64,000 nucleotides of DNA from Vampirovibrio chlorellavorus (GCF_003149375.1 NZ_QFWH01000004.1:1-64000), one strand, 5' to 3'; positions 52,781 through 61,662 are shown, numbered from the stretch's first letter. A program made the numbers and translations. Notes: generated by a model from the letters alone, not told the origin.

Positions 52781-52792
52781 GGGCGCTTGCAC

Positions 52793-53185
52793 CTTGTGGA
52801 TTAATAGGGCTATGCCCCCAATAATAGGGCAAACACGGGGGATGCGACAGTTTGACTCTGCAGGCCAGCTTGAACGATTGCACTTGAATGTCTTGGGGCG
52901 TGGAATCGTTCGATAGTTCTGATCTATTGTGCCCAGTGATCGCGCTGTTTCCGATATCGAATGATGGCCATCCCGTATTTTTTGTTTTTTTGAACAACTG
53001 TGTTAATGCTTCTAAATATTCGGGGGTTGCTGGCAATTTTGCGGGTTCAGGTCATTAAATATTAGTTAGGTATCAAGAGCATTGATGCGGACATGACCTC
53101 GAATATACCGTTTTCGACTTTTTGCATCGCTTAACCCTCCCGAATAAACCTCCCGAAGCCCCCTTGTCCAGGAGTTTTACCCAAT
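52793..53185. other. Divergent gap between purD and the repeat-tailed gene
   Basis: 393 bp, no supportable gene. It includes an inverted repeat GAACGATT...AATCGTTC (near 52872-52912) and direct copies of CCTCCCGAA (near 53137 and 53149). Minus-strand TATTAT-like words near purD may be its -10. Confidence 0.35.
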
Positions 53186-54370
53186 ATGTCTATTTTGAGA
53201 GTTTTCAGACCTGGTAATTTATTTCGTAATATAAATACACCTGCCAGCCGTGAGGCCGTGGCTGCGGCAGCCACACCGGTAACCCCAACGGTAGAGAAAG
53301 TCTCAAAAAGGGCGTTTGGTCATATTCATTTGACCGGCTCGTCTGTTCGGAAGTTGAGGCTGGATAAATACGAGGGCTACACTCAGGCCGCCCGGGAATT
53401 AACCGATTCCGGGAAGTTGCAAGGCCTTGAGAACGTGGAAATCAAGCTGAAAGCTGGCCTGAAACGCGAATACGCACAAATTGCCATTCAGATTCAAAAT
53501 CAATTTGAAAAAGTGCAATTTCGCCGTCGGAACAAGGACGAAGGCTTTAAAGAGTATCTGGAGCAGGCGATTGAGACGGCTAGAGAGGAGCTTGCCAAAG
53601 CCAGCAGTAGAAAAGCATACCTGGACGCCCGACCTGGCGCTCAGGGCCTGGCCGGTTCGGAGGGCTCCCTGCTTCACAAGAGTGTGAAGAACAGCAGAAA
53701 TGACACCATTGGCGCTTACCATGAATTAATGGGTAGAACTCAAGAACGTGTAACGCTTCCAGAGGGGGCAAAGATTCAGTTAAAACGGGCCTTAACCGGC
53801 CAGAAAGCCATTCAATTTGACTTGCCCGCTTTGCAGCCAGGTCGCACACACTATCAATTGACGATCACTAAAAACGCCGGTGAAGAGAGAGAGGCGTTTG
53901 TGAACAGGGCTTTCAGGCAGGCTCAGGCTGTGGGTCGGAATGATGCGCGTCAGTTCAGTGACATTGCCACCGTTCCTGCCGCCACTCGTGAAGCAGAAGT
54001 CACTGCCGCTCAGCTTCCCGCTGCTGCTCGTCGTGAAGGAACTGCCCCTGCCGCTCAGGCTTCCGTTGCTCAGCCTGCCGCACCTGCTGTTGTTGAAACT
54101 GTGGCCGCTGATGGTTTAGAAGGCTTGATGCCCAGGCGGCCCGTTCCGCCTCCGCCTGTTGCTTCCACTGGCGCATCTTCAGCCGCTGGTACGAATGCAG
54201 CGATGCCCGCTGCCGCTCAACCTGCCACTGCCGCTCAGCCTGCCACTGTCGCTCAGCCTGCCACTGTCGCTCAACCTGCCGCTGCCGGTATCATTCCTGG
54301 TGTCGCGCGTGGTGCTTTCCCGCTTGCTGCGGCAGGCGGACTGGGTGCTTTTGGTCTCTCAGGTCGCTAG
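53186..54370 (+). CDS. Unknown protein, 394 aa, with Ala/Pro repeat tail
   Basis: Not recognised. AGGAG lies 11 bases before the ATG. Residues about 45-255 form a mixed, Lys/Arg/Glu-rich helical region (for example LKREYAQIAIQIQNQFEKV near 91-109). From about 275 the protein becomes Ala/Pro/Val-rich and ends with four copies of AQPA(T/A)(A/V) (about 344-367) and a Gly/Ala-rich end. No signal peptide or membrane span is clear. The tail may be a flexible linker or a surface spacer. A strong terminator follows 22 bases after the stop, so it is a single-gene unit. Confidence 0.6.
   Translation: MSILRVFRPGNLFRNINTPASREAVAAAATPVTPTVEKVSKRAFGHIHLTGSSVRKLRLDKYEGYTQAARELTDSGKLQGLENVEIKLKAGLKREYAQIAIQIQNQFEKVQFRRRNKDEGFKEYLEQAIETAREELAKASSRKAYLDARPGAQGLAGSEGSLLHKSVKNSRNDTIGAYHELMGRTQERVTLPEGAKIQLKRALTGQKAIQFDLPALQPGRTHYQLTITKNAGEEREAFVNRAFRQAQAVGRNDARQFSDIATVPAATREAEVTAAQLPAAARREGTAPAAQASVAQPAAPAVVETVAADGLEGLMPRRPVPPPPVASTGASSAAGTNAAMPAAAQPATAAQPATVAQPATVAQPAAAGIIPGVARGAFPLAAAGGLGAFGLSGR
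54215..54286 (+). repeat. Four tandem 18-bp coding repeats
   Basis: Units 54215-54232, 54233-54250, 54251-54268 and 54269-54286. Units two and three are identical. Each encodes AQPATA, AQPATV, AQPATV and AQPAAA. Confidence 0.85.
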
Positions 54371-54392
54371 GAAGCCTTCAAGACCTTTATTC

Positions 54393-54424
54393 AAAGCCCG
54401 GTGGAACCCGCCGGGCTTTTGCCT
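54393..54424. terminator. Bidirectional intrinsic terminator
   Basis: AAAGCCCGG (54393-54401) pairs with CCGGGCTTT (54411-54419), and T-rich DNA follows on the plus strand. Serves the repeat-tailed gene and perhaps the convergent kinase. Confidence 0.75.
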
Positions 54425-54447
54425 TTTGGGCGTTCCGGATGTCTTCC

Positions 54448-54987
54448 TTACGGCCTTAGCCGCTCTTGTAGGGCTTGTTCCAAGCCGGCTACCGAGCCAT
54501 TGTTGACCAGTATCCAGTCCCAGTCCGTAATGCCGTCCAGTTCATTTTCCGTAGGGTCATCCTCACTCACAATCTGCCCCCGCTGGGCACGGACATCTCG
54601 GCTGGCCTCTAATCGAATCAAAAAGGCTCCGTAGGCTTTCAGCAACTCATACTCTCGCTTCAAGCGAACATCGGAAATCAACTTTTTGCCCGGCTGGTTC
54701 AAGACCTGCTTTAGCCAGTAATCGGCGTCCTGGGCCCGGCCCCAGTTGCCCAGTTCAATCAGCCCCGGACGGTACTGGGCTTTGTTCGCTTCCACTTCTT
54801 CCACCGTTAACCCATGCTGTTGGGCAAAGGCCATTTTAATGGCCTGAGCGATGGGCACTTGCCGAAAGGCGGGCAGGCGAGCCAGCAGCAACTTGGCCAA
54901 GGTGTCCTTGCCGGAATATTGCTTTCCGGCGATGGCGATAATGTCGCATTGCCCCAAGTCTTGGGGGGGATGTCCAGTTTTAGGCAT
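54448..54987 (-). CDS. P-loop nucleotide kinase, dNMP-kinase-like
   Basis: 179 aa. P-loop IAGKQYSGKDTLAK (about 18-31), then helical LID-like region and ISDVRLKREYELLK (about 104-117), a pattern of deoxynucleoside-monophosphate or phosphomevalonate-type kinases. The exact phosphate acceptor cannot be told from sequence alone. The ATG has no separate ribosome site; GATAAT (minus 54999-54994) stands six bases before it, so the mRNA may be nearly leaderless. It is divergent from the acyl-CoA dehydrogenase. Confidence 0.7.
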   Translation of the reverse strand: MPKTGHPPQDLGQCDIIAIAGKQYSGKDTLAKLLLARLPAFRQVPIAQAIKMAFAQQHGLTVEEVEANKAQYRPGLIELGNWGRAQDADYWLKQVLNQPGKKLISDVRLKREYELLKAYGAFLIRLEASRDVRAQRGQIVSEDDPTENELDGITDWDWILVNNGSVAGLEQALQERLRP

Positions 54988-54993
54988 CTTTCC

Positions 54994-54999
54994 ATTATC
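54994..54999 (-). promoter_or_regulatory. -10 element six bases before the kinase ATG
   Basis: Minus strand GATAAT, six bases (GGAAAG), then ATG 54987. Same layout as four other genes in the window. The overlapping TATGAT is an alternative -10. Confidence 0.35.
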
Positions 55000-55051
55000 A
55001 TAGAGAAGTCGTTTGTTTTACCAGCCAATCTGTTGGGGAGTGGAAGTGTTT

Positions 55052-56191
55052 ATGTTTCTGTCGGATGAGCAACTCAGCATTCGGGACTTGGCCCGGGACT
55101 TTGTGGAGCGGGAATTAAAACCGGTGGTCAAGCAGCTGGAAACCGGCGATCTGCAAATTTTAAAGGCCTTATGGGCCAAAATGGCCGAAACCGGTCTGAC
55201 CAGCCTGCCCTTTGCCGAGGAATTTGGCGGGGCGGCTGTGGATAGCCTTTCCTACTTTTTGGTGCTGGAAGAAATCGCCAAGGTCTCCGCAGCGCTGGCT
55301 ACGTCTTTATCCGTGCATGTCTCTTTGGCTGGGCTGCCCATTCAGTATTACGGTACGACGACCCAAAAAGAGCAGTACTTGCCGGATCTCGTCAGTGGGC
55401 GGAAAATCGGGGCCTTTGCCCTGACCGAGCCGAACGCCGGCAGCGATGCCGGAGCGGGATTGACCACGGCTGATAAAGATGGGGAATCATATATCCTCAA
55501 CGGTTCCAAGTTGTTTATTACCAACGCCCTGATTGGGCATGTGTTTATCGCCACGGCCCGTACCGATGCCAAAACCCCCGGTCCTAAGGGTTTGTCGGCC
55601 TTTATTATCGATCGGGACACGCCGGGCCTGACCATCACCAAGGGCGATGAGAAAATGGGCCTATTGGGCGGCGATTGGGGTGAATTGCACTTTGATAATT
55701 GCCGGATTGCCGCCTCGCAACGCTTATCCGATGAGGGGCAGGGCTTTAAATTGTTTATGCGCAGCCTGAACATCGGGCGCATCAGCATTGGGGCTATTTC
55801 GCTGGGGCTGGCTCAGGCCTGTCTGGAGGCCTCCCTGCAATACGCCAGGGAGCGCCAGCAGTTTGGCAAGCCCATTGCCGACTTTCAGGCCATCCAGTTC
55901 AAGCTGGCCGACATGGCCCTCAAGATTGAAGCGGCCCGAAATCTGGTGTACAATGCCGCTCGGCTGAAGGAAGCTGGGAAGGACTTTGCCCTGGAGGCTT
56001 CCATGGCCAAGCTGTATGCTTCTGAAATTTGTAACCAGTGCGCCAGTGAAGCGGTTCAGATTTTCGGCGGGTATGGCTACACCAAGGATTTTCCGGTGGA
56101 GCGCTATTTCCGGGATGCTCGGGTGATGTCGCTGTTTGAAGGCACCAGCGAGATTCAGCGCACCATTATCGCCAAACAGTTACTGGCCTAG
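55052..56191 (+). CDS. Acyl-CoA dehydrogenase
   Basis: 379 aa from ATG 55052 (GGGGAG 11 bases upstream). FAD enzyme that makes the 2,3-double bond in acyl-CoA. The signatures ALTEPNAGSDAG (about 122-133) and FGGYGYTKDFPVERYFRDAR (about 340-359) are present, and the catalytic Glu lies in LFEGTSEIQR (about 365-374). The length suits short/branched-chain acyl-CoA dehydrogenases; exact chain length is not told. It fits with AcsA, AccDA, thiolase and 3-hydroxyacyl-CoA dehydrogenase. No electron-transfer flavoprotein genes are beside it. Confidence 0.93.
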   Translation: MFLSDEQLSIRDLARDFVERELKPVVKQLETGDLQILKALWAKMAETGLTSLPFAEEFGGAAVDSLSYFLVLEEIAKVSAALATSLSVHVSLAGLPIQYYGTTTQKEQYLPDLVSGRKIGAFALTEPNAGSDAGAGLTTADKDGESYILNGSKLFITNALIGHVFIATARTDAKTPGPKGLSAFIIDRDTPGLTITKGDEKMGLLGGDWGELHFDNCRIAASQRLSDEGQGFKLFMRSLNIGRISIGAISLGLAQACLEASLQYARERQQFGKPIADFQAIQFKLADMALKIEAARNLVYNAARLKEAGKDFALEASMAKLYASEICNQCASEAVQIFGGYGYTKDFPVERYFRDARVMSLFEGTSEIQRTIIAKQLLA

Positions 56192-56268
56192 CCGCTTTTT
56201 GGTTGCTTCTATCACTCATTCCTCAACTTGAAACGAACACTGCATAACCCAACGCAAGGATTTTAGAC

Positions 56269-57333
56269 GTGGAAACCACTCAGAGTCATCTCCGGCAAGA
56301 ACTGGAAACGGTTCGTCAAGAGGCCCAGGCTGCTTTGGAAGCCGCCAACACCAAGGATGCCCTTGAGGCGGTTCGGGTGGAGTATTTGGGGCGTAAGGGC
56401 CGCATTACCGGCATGATGCGGGGATTGAAGGATGTTTCCCCGGAAGAGCGCCCCTTGGTAGGCGCCTTGGCCAACGAGATTCAGGAAGTGCTGGGGCAGG
56501 CGCTGGATGCCAAGCTGAACACCTACCTGCAAGCTGAAATCGCCGAGAAGCTGAAGGCCGAAACCATTGATGTGACCATGCCGGGGGCTTATCGTCCGTC
56601 CGGTAGCCAGCATCCCCTGACCCGCACCATTGAAGAGATTTGCCAGATTTTTGCGGGCATGGGCTTTGAAACCATTGACGACGACTTTTGCCCGGAGATT
56701 GAGACCGATTTTTACAATTTTGACGCCCTGAACTTCCCGGAAAACCACCCGGCCCGGGATATGCAGGACACCTATTACACCGATGTGGCCAATCATGTGC
56801 TGCTGCGCTCCCAAACCTCCAACGCCCAGATTCGTTATATGGAAAACCATCCCTTGCCGATTCGGGTGGTCTCTCCGGGGCGGGTGTACCGGAATGAAGA
56901 GGTTAACAGCCGTAAATTCGTGCTGTTTCATCAGTTGGAAGGCTTGTTGGTGGATGATAACGTGCGCTTTTCTGATCTAAAAGGCATTTTGCACGAATTT
57001 ACCCGCCAGTTCTTCGGGGCAGAGCGTCCCACTCGCTTTCGGGCCAGCTTTTTCCCCTTCACCGAGCCCAGCGCCGAGGTGGATGTGCAGTGCATCTTCT
57101 GCGAAGGCCATGGCTGCCACGTGTGCAGTCAGGCCGGTTGGCTTGAAATTCTGGGGGCGGGCATGGTAGACCCCAACGTATTGCGTAACGTGAATATCGA
57201 TCCCGAAAAATACAACGGCTTCGCCTTTGGTATGGGCATCGAGCGGTTGGCCATGCTCAAGTATTCCATCAACGATATCCGCTTGTTCTTCAACAACGAC
57301 CTGCGGTTTCTGAACCAGTTTAAAGGGCTTTAA
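56269..57333 (+). CDS. pheS: Phenylalanyl-tRNA synthetase alpha subunit
   Basis: 354 aa. N-terminal coiled coil (about 1-90), then the class II core: GSQHPLTRTIEEICQIF (about 110), DDFCPEIETDFYNFDALNFP (about 137-156), motif 2 region SPGRVYRNEEVN (about 203-214), FTEPSAEVDVQC (about 264-275) and motif 3 GMGIERLAMLKY. GTG start with AAGGA about 10 bases upstream. pheT follows 2 bases later. Charges tRNA-Phe as an alpha2beta2 tetramer. Confidence 0.96.
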   Translation: METTQSHLRQELETVRQEAQAALEAANTKDALEAVRVEYLGRKGRITGMMRGLKDVSPEERPLVGALANEIQEVLGQALDAKLNTYLQAEIAEKLKAETIDVTMPGAYRPSGSQHPLTRTIEEICQIFAGMGFETIDDDFCPEIETDFYNFDALNFPENHPARDMQDTYYTDVANHVLLRSQTSNAQIRYMENHPLPIRVVSPGRVYRNEEVNSRKFVLFHQLEGLLVDDNVRFSDLKGILHEFTRQFFGAERPTRFRASFFPFTEPSAEVDVQCIFCEGHGCHVCSQAGWLEILGAGMVDPNVLRNVNIDPEKYNGFAFGMGIERLAMLKYSINDIRLFFNNDLRFLNQFKGL

Positions 57334-57335
57334 TC

Positions 57336-59801
57336 ATGCGTATTTCTCTGGAATGGTTGAAAGATTATGTGGATATCAGCGGGCTGGCCCCGGAAGCAAT
57401 CGCCAGCGCCCTCACCAATTCTGGTCTGGAAGTGGAAGGCATTGAATACAGCGGCCCCAAGTTCAACGGAGTCGTTGTGGGTAAAGTGCTGGCCCTGGCT
57501 CCACACCCCAACGCCGATAAATTGCGTCTGGTGACCGTGGATTTGGGAGCGTCTCAAACCCAGGTGGTCTGCGGGGCTCCCAACGTGCGGGAAGGCATTT
57601 TGATTGCCTTCGCTCAAGAAGGGGCCACTGTCCTCAGCCGCAAGGATAACACCCTGTTTACACTGGGACGGGCTAAAATTCGGGGCGTGGAATCCGCCGG
57701 GATGGTCTGCTCTCTGGATGAGTTGGGCTTAGAGACCCAGTACACCAAGAGCGAAGACGGTATTTGGCCTTTAGACGGTATTGCCACCGAGGCCCAGTTG
57801 GGTCAGGATCTCAAGCAGGTCTTGGGCTTGCAAGGCGATGTGATTCTGGAGATTGCCCCTACGGCCAACCGGGGCGATCAACTGTCCATGCTGGGGGTGG
57901 CCCGCGAAGTGGCTGCCCTGTTCGATCGGGCCTTGTGCTTCCCCTCGGTGAGTGGGTTGCAACCCAGTGGGCAAACCGAACTCTTGGTTCAATTGAGCGA
58001 TCCGTCGGTTTGTCGGTACTATGCCGGTGCTGTCTTGGCCAATGTCAAAGTGGGCCCCTCCCCCGACTGGATGGCCCGTCGCTTGCTGGCCGCTGGGGTA
58101 CGCTCCATCAGCAACGTGGTGGATATTACCAACTACGTCATGCTGGAAATGGGCCAGCCCTTGCACGCCTTTGATCAGCAGAAACTGGGCACTCAGGGCA
58201 CCGTGGATGTGCGTCGGGCCAAGGCGGGGGAAACCCTGACCACGCTGGATGACGTCTCTCGCCCCTTGACCACGGAGTCTCTGGTGATTGCTCTGAACGA
58301 TCAGCCGGTGGCCATGGCGGGCTTAATGGGCGGTGCCAGCACGGAAATGGATGATCAGTCCATCCGTATTTTCCTGGAATCCGCCTGGTTTGAGCCTGCG
58401 GCGGTGCGTAAAAGCGCAAAATCGGTGGGCTTACGCTCGGAGGCCTCGGCTCGTTTTGAGCGAGGCGTGGATATTGAAAACTGCCGAAACGCCATGTTGC
58501 GGGCCATTGAGTTATTGCAGCAGCATGCCGGGGCCGAGTGGGTGGCTGTTACTGAATCGCCCCTGCCCGTGCCGCAAGAGCAGAAGATTTCGCTGGATTA
58601 CGAGCGTATTGAAAAAGTGCTGGGCCTGACTATTCCCTTAGAAGCAATTCACAGCATCCTTGGAAACCTGGGCTTTATGGTTGTATCCCATGAAAAATCT
58701 TCCAGTACCATTGTTTCCGTTCCCTCTTTCCGTCAGACCGATGTGACCCGTGAAATTGACCTGATTGAGGAAATCGTGCGGATTTACGGCTACGATAAAG
58801 TGCCGTACACCTTGCCGCAAAAAACCGGGACGGCCACGCCCACCTTCCGGGCTCGTACGCTGAAGCAGATTGCCGACTCTCTGCGTGGGCAGGGCTTGCA
58901 GGAGGTCATGACCACCTCCCTGATTGGTCAAAGCCTGCTGGATAAAACCGGTTTCAGCGTGAATACCGATCAACTGGTGTCGGTGCTGAATTCGCACTCC
59001 TCTGATCACACCATGATGCGACAGTCTCTGTTGCCCAACATTCTGGAAGTGGCCAAGTTCAATCAGGCCCAAGGCAATGAGGATGTGTGGATTTACGAGC
59101 TGGGTCGTACCTACTTTAAGCTGGGCAAAGCCAATCAGAAAAATTCGGGCGTGGCTGAGCGCTTGTGTCTGGGCGGGCTGGTGACCGGTTCCGCCGCGGT
59201 GGGTGAATGGCACCGCAAGGAGCCCGCTGATTTCTACTTGCTGAAAGGCATTTTGGAGAATCTGTTTGGTACCTTGAGTTTGAGCCCCTTGCTCAGTTTT
59301 GCCCCCGCTCAGGAGGTGCGCTATCTGCATCCGGGTAAGGCTGCCAGTATTTTATTGGGCGAAAAACCCAAGGAAATTGGCCTGATTGGGGAGTTGCACC
59401 CGGAAGTCCGCAAAACGCTGAAGTTCCGCCACCCGGTGTACGTGTTTGAACTGAATGTGGAAGCCATTTACAAGGTTCTCAAACAAACCCGGCAAGTGAC
59501 CAAGGCCACCGAAATTTCCCATTTCCCGGCCATGCGTCGGGATATGGCCTTCCTGGCTCCCAACACGCTTAGCCATCAGCAGATTTTATCGGTATTGCGC
59601 GGGGCTCAAGAACCCTTGCTGCGTCAGGTGGAGCTGTTTGATGAGTACCGTTCCGAGCAATTGGGGGCGGAAAATCGCAGTTTGGCCTATCGCCTGACCT
59701 TCCAGTCGAATGAGGCTACTATGACCGATGCCGAGATTGATCAGCGCCTGAATCAGCTGAAAGAACGGCTCAGTCAGCAGTTGCCCGTCCAGTTCCGTTA
59801 A
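57336..59801 (+). CDS. pheT: Phenylalanyl-tRNA synthetase beta subunit
   Basis: 821 aa, full length. Domains in order: EMAPII-like tRNA-binding (about 40-150, GKVLALAPHPNADKLRL), B3/B4 editing domain (about 210-400), B5 (about 415-490), the catalytic-like domain (about 495-700) and the C-terminal FDX-ACB domain (about 728-821, SHFPAMRRDMAFL). Begins directly after pheS. The last base of the operon lies before a weak hairpin (AGCG/CGCT then TTTT). Confidence 0.96.
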   Translation: MRISLEWLKDYVDISGLAPEAIASALTNSGLEVEGIEYSGPKFNGVVVGKVLALAPHPNADKLRLVTVDLGASQTQVVCGAPNVREGILIAFAQEGATVLSRKDNTLFTLGRAKIRGVESAGMVCSLDELGLETQYTKSEDGIWPLDGIATEAQLGQDLKQVLGLQGDVILEIAPTANRGDQLSMLGVAREVAALFDRALCFPSVSGLQPSGQTELLVQLSDPSVCRYYAGAVLANVKVGPSPDWMARRLLAAGVRSISNVVDITNYVMLEMGQPLHAFDQQKLGTQGTVDVRRAKAGETLTTLDDVSRPLTTESLVIALNDQPVAMAGLMGGASTEMDDQSIRIFLESAWFEPAAVRKSAKSVGLRSEASARFERGVDIENCRNAMLRAIELLQQHAGAEWVAVTESPLPVPQEQKISLDYERIEKVLGLTIPLEAIHSILGNLGFMVVSHEKSSSTIVSVPSFRQTDVTREIDLIEEIVRIYGYDKVPYTLPQKTGTATPTFRARTLKQIADSLRGQGLQEVMTTSLIGQSLLDKTGFSVNTDQLVSVLNSHSSDHTMMRQSLLPNILEVAKFNQAQGNEDVWIYELGRTYFKLGKANQKNSGVAERLCLGGLVTGSAAVGEWHRKEPADFYLLKGILENLFGTLSLSPLLSFAPAQEVRYLHPGKAASILLGEKPKEIGLIGELHPEVRKTLKFRHPVYVFELNVEAIYKVLKQTRQVTKATEISHFPAMRRDMAFLAPNTLSHQQILSVLRGAQEPLLRQVELFDEYRSEQLGAENRSLAYRLTFQSNEATMTDAEIDQRLNQLKERLSQQLPVQFR

Positions 59802-59815
59802 GCGAAACCGCGCTT

Positions 59816-60043
59816 TTAAAAAGCCTGTTCAGAGGATTGAACCGGGACGGGCACGGCCTGAAATTGGAAGGCCTGCTGCAGGTTAAAGCCTGCCGCCTTG
59901 GAGACCAGTTCTTTGACACTGCGAAAATCCGCTGCTGCTTCCGAGCAACGGAGTTGATCCTGCAAAAAATACCGGCTGGTGCGATAGCGTCGGTCACTGG
60001 GCAGGGTAATCTTTTCGGTGAGATGTTCAGATGATTCGCTCAT
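59816..60043 (-). CDS. Small unknown protein, 75 aa
   Basis: Not recognised. ATG 60043 has GGAGGGG 11 bases upstream. MSESSEHLTEKITLPSDRRY, then RYFLQDQLRCSEAAADFRSV and a Gln/Pro/Val-rich end. Predicted soluble with two helices. It converges on pheT with a 14-base gap. A shorter product from internal starts is possible. Low certainty, but ribosome site and orientation favour a real gene. Confidence 0.5.
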   Translation of the reverse strand: MSESSEHLTEKITLPSDRRYRTSRYFLQDQLRCSEAAADFRSVKELVSKAAGFNLQQAFQFQAVPVPVQSSEQAF

Positions 60044-60182
60044 GGCGGTCGCAGCCCCCTCCGTTTCGCAAAAGTATGGATATTTATATAAAGGGGCTCG
60101 GCGGGCCGCTTGGCGCTAGTTTGTAAGGAAATTGTAATAAATCGGCCCGCATTCTCCCAATGCGCAGTTGCCGCCGTCTTTT

Positions 60183-60191
60183 TGCTAAGAT
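60183..60191 (+). promoter_or_regulatory. Extended -10 six bases before the tgt ATG
   Basis: TGCTAAGAT (60183-60191), six bases, then ATG 60198, with no ribosome site. Identical 13-base word to that before the PepT-like gene. Confidence 0.5.
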
Positions 60192-60197
60192 TGTCGA

Positions 60198-61331
60198 ATG
60201 AGTACGTTTTTTTCCTATCAAGTACACGCCACCCAGAATAACGCCCGGGCCGGTTTGCTGCAAACCCCGCACGGGCCGGTACATACCCCCGTGTTTATGC
60301 CGGTGGGCACTCATTCAGCCGTGCGCACCCTGACCTGGCCGCAAGTGGCCGACACCGGGGCGGAAATCGTGCTGTCCAACTCTTACCACCTGTACCTGCG
60401 CCCGGGGCACGAGCTGGTGGAAAAAGCAGGCGGCCTGCACCACTGGATGAATTGGCATAAGCCTATCTTGACCGATTCCGGCGGCTTTCAGGTGTTCAGT
60501 CTGGCCAAGCACCGGGATATTACCCCGGAGGGCGTCTATTTTAAAGACGTGGTGGACGGCAAGAAGCATTTTATGGGCCCCAAGGAGTCCATGCGCATTC
60601 AAAACGCCCTGGGTGCCGATATTATTATGGCCTTTGACGAGTGTCCGCCCGGGGCTGCGGATTACGACTACGCCAAAAAATCTCTGGAGATGACCAACCG
60701 TTGGCTGGAAATCTGTTTCGAGCATCATGCCCGGCCCGATCAGGCGCTTTTCCCCATCGTACAAGGCTCCATTTACGAGGATTTACGGATTCAAAGTCTG
60801 GACTTTGTCTCTCAATTCAATGCGGTGGGCTATGCCATTGGCGGGGTCAGCGTGGGCGAAACCAAAATGCAGATGAATCAGGTGGTTTCCTTCACGGCGC
60901 CCAAGATGCCCGCGGACAAACCCCGATACCTGATGGGGGTGGGGACTCCAGAGGATTTGTTGGAGGGTATTCGCCACGGCATTGATATGTTTGACTGCGT
61001 GATGCCTACCCGGGTGGCCCGCCATGGGTCTTACTTTACGCCCACCGGAAAAAAAATTATCCGCAACGCCGAGCATCAAGAGGCCTTCAGTCCCCTGGTG
61101 GAAGGCTGTGCCTGCTACGCCTGCCAGAATCATACCCGGGCCTACCTGCGCCATATCTTCCGCATGGGGGAAACCACGGCAGCCACTTTGCTCAGTATTC
61201 ATAATATTTACACGCTGGTGCAACTGGCCAAAGAGGCCCGAGCGCACATTGTGGCTGGCACCTTCGAGGACTTTTACCAGCAGCGCATGGCCTTGATGGG
61301 CTTGACACCCAGCCTGCTCTCGGCCCATTGA
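60198..61331 (+). CDS. tgt: tRNA-guanine transglycosylase
   Basis: 377 aa. Exchanges guanine 34 for preQ1 in tRNA. Seen: PVFMPVGTHSAVRTLTW (about 32-48), the Asp in LTDSGGFQVFSL (about 91-102), ALGADIIMAFDECPP (about 136-150, second Asp) and the zinc Cys/His set CACYACQNHTRAYLRH (about 305-320). QueE at 38 kb is from the same pathway. The gene has no Shine-Dalgarno; a leaderless start is proposed. Confidence 0.95.
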   Translation: MSTFFSYQVHATQNNARAGLLQTPHGPVHTPVFMPVGTHSAVRTLTWPQVADTGAEIVLSNSYHLYLRPGHELVEKAGGLHHWMNWHKPILTDSGGFQVFSLAKHRDITPEGVYFKDVVDGKKHFMGPKESMRIQNALGADIIMAFDECPPGAADYDYAKKSLEMTNRWLEICFEHHARPDQALFPIVQGSIYEDLRIQSLDFVSQFNAVGYAIGGVSVGETKMQMNQVVSFTAPKMPADKPRYLMGVGTPEDLLEGIRHGIDMFDCVMPTRVARHGSYFTPTGKKIIRNAEHQEAFSPLVEGCACYACQNHTRAYLRHIFRMGETTAATLLSIHNIYTLVQLAKEARAHIVAGTFEDFYQQRMALMGLTPSLLSAH

Positions 61332-61337
61332 TATAAT
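61329..61337 (+). promoter_or_regulatory. Extended -10 promoter for the Cys-rich gene
   Basis: TGATATAAT: TGn plus a perfect TATAAT, overlapping the tgt stop region. Predicted start near 61344. Confidence 0.55.
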
Positions 61338-61371
61338 AGAATTACCCGAAGGAGTCAGCCGGATTACAGCC

Positions 61372-61662
61372 ATGCGGGACCAAGACCCAGTGGAACTCAA
61401 CCCGTTAATCGCCCCCTTTTGCGAATTGCCCCCCATTGCCGGGGATCGTCGCCGGGAGCAGGATCGACGCTCTGCGGAGCGTCAGGGGAAGTTCGATCGG
61501 CGGCGCAACCGCTGCATGCACTGCCTGCATTTTCAGGAACCTTCGGAGGGGGATAAGGGCTTATGCTTATTGCATCAGGCTGCCGTGGCTTCTGACGCTT
61601 TTGCCTGCCCCAATTTCGATCCGCATTTATCCGGGGAGGCCCGCAAGCCGATCCGTTCCTGA
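61372..61662 (+). CDS. Small Cys/His-rich protein, 96 aa, possible metal binder
   Basis: Not recognised. AAGGAG lies about 16 bases before the ATG, a little far. The N-terminal half is Arg-rich (RRREQDRRSAER, DRRRNR). Then comes CMHCLHF, GLCLLH and ACPNF: four Cys and two His in about 40 residues (about 48-83). The CxxC...C...C spacing suits zinc or an iron-sulfur cluster. Promoter and ribosome site support expression. It lies between tgt and thiolase in the same direction. Role unknown. Confidence 0.65.
   Translation: MRDQDPVELNPLIAPFCELPPIAGDRRREQDRRSAERQGKFDRRRNRCMHCLHFQEPSEGDKGLCLLHQAAVASDAFACPNFDPHLSGEARKPIRS

Noticed and set aside
61302-61307. TTGACA as the -35 for the TATAAT at 61332
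   Set aside because: Spacing is 24 bases, too long; the TGn-extended -10 explains the promoter better.
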